Of a stretch of DNA of 64,000 nucleotides, positions 61,197 through 64,000 are shown in pieces. The stretch is from Crocodylus rhombifer. Lineage: Eukaryota; Chordata; Crocodylia; Crocodylidae. Every line of letters begins with the position of its first letter. Positions within the stretch are counted from its first letter, which is position 1. The stretch spans positions 201,736-265,735 of the forward strand of contig JAVSML010024356.1 of the NCBI GenBank assembly GCA_038503035.1. Reading direction: 5' to 3'. Made by a program: the position numbers and the translations under genes. The notes below the pieces were generated by a model that was given only the letters and a program-made list of their open reading frames with translations, was not told the DNA's origin and did not search any database.

Positions 61197-62315
61197 GTGC
61201 CATCTCCAAAGAGGAGTATACCTCCTCTGCTCAGGCCTGTAGAGGGGGCTGTCAGGAAAGCTAAGGCAGACATAGAGCTAGGACTAGCATCCAAGATCAA
61301 AGATAATAAAGAGTTCTTTTTCAAATATATGGGGAGGATGAAGGCGGCACCGGGAAATGTGGAGCCTCTGCAAGATTCTCTGGGCAATCTGGTGGTTGCA
61401 CCAGAGGAGAAAGCAGACCTCTTTAACCAATTCTTCACCTCTGCTTTCTTGTGCAGGGACCGGGACTTCCCCACCGTGATGCAAAACAGACTCAAGGGGA
61501 ACGTCTCCAGACCTCAGGTTGGGGAGGACTGGGTTAGAGAGCTTCTGGAGGGGCTGGACATGTTCAAATCAGCGGGTCCAAATGCTCTCCACCCCAGGGT
61601 GTTGAGGGAGCTAGCAGGAGTTATTGCAGGGCCCTTGGCACAGCTTTATGAGCGCTCGTGGTGCTCAGGCCAGGTGCCAGATGATTGGAAGGTCCCCATC
61701 TTTAAAAAAGGGAGGAGGGAGGACCCGGGCATCAGTCTTACCTCAATCCTAAGGAAACTCTTTTATGATCAGGTCACAAAAGCATTGGATGCAGGGGTCA
61801 CCGTGGACGTAGTCTTTCTGGACTTCAGCAAGGCCTTTGACACCATCTCCCACCCCATCCTCATTAAAAAACTATGTGACTGCAGCATTGATGCCTACAC
61901 AGTCAGATGGATTGCAGACTGGCTGAAAGGTCATACTCAGAGGGTGGTGGTGGACAGGTCATATTCAACCTGGGGAGAAGTGGGAAGTGGAGTCCCCCAG
62001 GGCTTGGTCCTTAGGCCCATGCTGTTCAATCTCTTTATCAGCAATTTGGATGACAGGGTGAAAAGCAACCTGTTTAAATTTGCTGATGATACCAAAATTT
62101 GGGGTGAGGTGAGCACGCTAGTAGGGAGGCAAAGACTGAAGCAAGACCTGGATAGGTTACAGCTAACAAAAACAGGATGTGCTTCAATACTGACAAGTAC
62201 AAGGTGCTACACTTGGGCAGTAGTAACCAGCAGCATACTTATAAGATGGGAAACTCCCTTCTTGAGAGCATGGAGGCAGAAAGGGATCTTGGAGTCATTA
62301 CTGACTCCAAGATGA
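61197..62315 (+). pseudogene. CR1 reverse transcriptase fragment with internal deletion
   Basis: 372 codons stay open; the apparent GTG start is not a real start, since the frame is the middle of ORF2. Blocks by residue: AVRKAKADIELG near 18-30, PIFKKGRREDPG at about 167-178, catalytic DFSKAFD at 209-215, GVPQG at 265-269, FADD at 295-298. Between ISLTSILRKL and FYDQVTKALDAG roughly 45-50 residues of fingers sequence expected in CR1 are absent, but the frame is preserved. After about residue 320 the frame shifts, and the true continuation (CFNTDKYKVLHLG) is read from 62177. Catalytic aspartates are intact, but the deletion should abolish activity. Confidence 0.85.
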
Positions 62316-62854
62316 ACATGGGCCGACAATGTGAGGTCACAGTTGGCAGGGCTAACTGGACCTTGCCGTGCATCCACAGGTGCATCTCAAGTAGAGCCAA
62401 GGAGGTGATCCTCCCCCTCTACATGACACTGGTCAGGCCACAGCTGGAGTACTGTGTCCACTTCAGGAGGGATGTGGACAATATTGAGAGGGTCCAGAGG
62501 AAGGCCACCTGCATGATCCGGGGATAACAGGGCAAACCCTACAATGAGAGACTGCAGGACCTGAACATGTTCAGCCTCCACAAGAGAAGGCTGAGGGGGG
62601 ACCTGGTGACAGTCTATAAGCTCACTAGGGGGGACCAGAAGGGTTTGGGAGAGATCTTGTTTCCCCTAGCGCCCCCTGGCATAACAAGGAATAACAGCCA
62701 CAAGTTGTTGGAGAGTAGGTTTAGATTAGACATCTGTAAGAACTACTTCACAGTCAAGTGGCTAGGATCTGGAACCAACTTCCAAGGAAAGTGGTGCTGG
62801 CTCCTACCCTGGGGGTCTTTAAGAAGAGGCTTGATGCCTACCTGGCTGGAGTGA
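62177..62854 (+). pseudogene. CR1 ORF2 C-terminal region, two frames
   Basis: 62177-62527 reads FNTDKYKVLHLGSSNQ, DLGVITDSKMNMGRQC, ISSRAKEVILPLY and RPQLEYCVHFRRDVDN; relative to the copy at 22096 about six residues (WAPHF region) are missing. A stop follows in MIRG. The next piece, 62567-62854, reads MFSLHKRRLRGDLVTVYKL and HKLLESRFRLDICKNYF before shifting again. It is the same domain as 22096-22629 in a more damaged state. Confidence 0.82.
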
Positions 62855-63134
62855 TTTGAGCCCAGTTTTTCTCCTGCCCAGGGAGGGGGTCGGACTTGAA
62901 GATCTACAAGGTCCCTTCCGACCCTACTTCTGTGATTCTATGATTTCTAGAGTGCTTATGAAAATGGCATGGGCAGATCTAGGATTGTGAAAAGAGGGGT
63001 GCAGATGGTGTGGTGCATAACTGTGTATAATATAACACATCTTTTTCTCCAGGTAAAAAGAAACTAGAAGCTTTACTAAAATGTTAGGAGCCCATGGCTA
63101 TTATTATTCAGTTTAAGACGGAAGCAAAAACATA

Positions 63135-63561
63135 CAGGAAACCCTCGCTATTCGCAAACTCTGGATTCGCAGATTCAAATATTCGCGGGGAAGGGGAAAA
63201 CCGGGAAGCGGGTGGAGCGAGTACAGGGGACATGGAGGGAGGCAGTGGCAACTTCTCCCCTGGTGGCAGCCACGGCAGTGCTCGGGGGGAAGGGGTTGGT
63301 CCCCAGGTGCTGTGTGGGACCCCAAGGATAGGGAGGGTGGTGGCAGTGGCATCTTCTTTGCTGCTGCCGCCAGAGGCAGCCATGGTGGTGCTCGGGGGAA
63401 AGGGGTCTGTCCCCAGGCACTGTGAAGGAGCCCTGTGAAAAATGGGATGGGACCAGGGGGCAGCTGTGGGGTCTGACAGGGAGCCCAGTTGGTATTCACA
63501 GATTTTGCCATTTGCAGGGATCTCCGGAACGTTTCCCCCTGTGAATGGCAAGGGTCTCCTG
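63135..63561. mobile_element. Tigger/pogo-like element with internal duplication
   Basis: The ends CAGGAAACCCTCGCTATTCGC (left) and inverted CAGGAGACCCTTGCCATTCAC (right) are flanked by TA on both sides (63133-63134, 63562-63563). Subterminal 'attcgc' and 'tttgca' motifs are mirrored. The GC-rich core has two diverged tandem units about 101-110 bases apart, starting with GGCAGTGGCA at 63241 and 63342 and with GGCAGCCA at 63265 and 63375. Three overlapping open frames on the minus strand are compositional. No transposase is present. Confidence 0.8.
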
Positions 63562-63563
63562 TA

Positions 63564-64000
63564 TATGACTTCATTGGAATGTGTATTAATCTGCTATAGC
63601 ATTAATATGCTATAACATACGCTATATATTAACACAACAAACTAAGCAGAAATAATCAAAAGATACTGCTTCTTTCCCCAGTCATTAGAATTAAATCTAC
63701 ATCTCTTTCAGATTCATAAAACAAAATCTTCTTAAGCATCTTAACAGTGCAGTCAAGGCGTCACTGAAAGTTATTTCCACATCTGAGTTAATGTTTTTAG
63801 CTACAGTTAAAACTAACCTGCAGGGCTCTCAAATAGGAGCTACATTACCAGGAGCCACTAACAGACAGCATAACTGCAGAAGAATCAAAGACCATTAAAT
63901 AAGAGAGGGCTGTTAACACCAAACACCATTCTATGGCATGAAGAGTTTAGAAGGAACCAGACTGAGTCATGAAGTCAGGTGACTCCCTCACTGCTCCCTG
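63564..64000. other. AT-rich unique stretch
   Basis: I see no gene or recognisable repeat up to the window end. Confidence 0.5.

Larger units (their letters stand above)
60829..62946 (+). mobile_element. CR1 LINE, longest copy (about 2.1 kb)
   Basis: It starts within the endonuclease C-terminus: LDHLGDSDHHLLEF at 60862-60903 contains the SDHH block of APE-type LINE endonucleases. The linker, reverse transcriptase and C-terminal domain follow, and the terminus 'cttctgtgattctatgatt' ends at about 62946. Several single-base shifts (near 61110, 61245, 62170, 62520, 62760) break the frame. It is close in sequence to the copy at 22058-22874. The 5' half of the element is missing, as is usual for CR1. 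It is not mobile. Confidence 0.93.

Noticed and set aside
63094..63574. Several proline-rich frames
   Set aside because: They overlap on both strands of a Tigger-like element with a duplicated GC-rich core.
1..64000. Endogenous retrovirus, CRISPR array or bacterial operon
   Set aside because: No LTR pairs, gag/pol/env-like frames, spaced direct repeats or clustered genes with ribosome binding sites were seen.

Overview
The window looks like non-coding, repeat-rich DNA from an amniote, most likely a sauropsid. I favour a crocodilian or turtle, but this is inference. The grounds are several CR1 LINE copies of very different ages, old MIR-type SINE remnants, and many non-autonomous DNA transposons (hAT, PIF/Harbinger-like, Tc1/mariner- or pogo-like) with readable inverted repeats and target-site duplications. 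The background is AT-rich, and the GC-rich patches lie mostly inside transposons. I found no convincing host protein-coding gene, no functional RNA gene, no CRISPR array and no bacterial-style operon. The long unique stretches fit intergenic or intronic DNA. One 10-base N run (4591-4600) marks an assembly gap.

Layout. 1-11000: AT-rich sequence with an inverted-repeat element (1531-2207), hAT elements (3004-3257, 4397-5401, 10002-10473) and a Tigger-like MITE (5889-6102). The element at 4397-5401 contains a foldback with arms of about 200 bases. 11000-13300: two copies of a Harbinger-like MITE in opposite orientation; a third is at 55033-55555. 13300-22000: mostly unique sequence, one palindromic MITE and a 34-base-period CA/CG minisatellite. 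22000-32000: CR1 copies of different ages, the tail of a second LINE, and several hAT elements. 34300-37200: a nested cluster in which a decayed LINE with a C-terminal C2H2 zinc finger holds two hAT insertions with near-perfect target-site duplications and abuts a CR1 fragment. 37300-45000: three elements with TACNRTATTTT-type ends, MIR fragments, and a 919-base hAT carrying a 200-base polypurine tract. 45000-55000: largely featureless, with old CR1 and hAT fragments. 55000-64000: the third Harbinger-like copy, a minus-strand CR1 beside a tRNA-Arg-like pseudogene, the longest CR1 copy (about 2.1 kb, with endonuclease tail and reverse transcriptase), and a second Tigger-like element.

The genes do not work together as a pathway; the window records successive transposon insertions. 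All LINE copies are 5'-truncated and disrupted, and none of the DNA elements encodes a recognisable transposase. No clear new functional system was found. The best candidates for a second look are the foldback hAT, the tRNA-like/CR1 junction, the Harbinger-like MITE family, the zinc-finger LINE, and the in-frame reverse transcriptase deletion in the long CR1.
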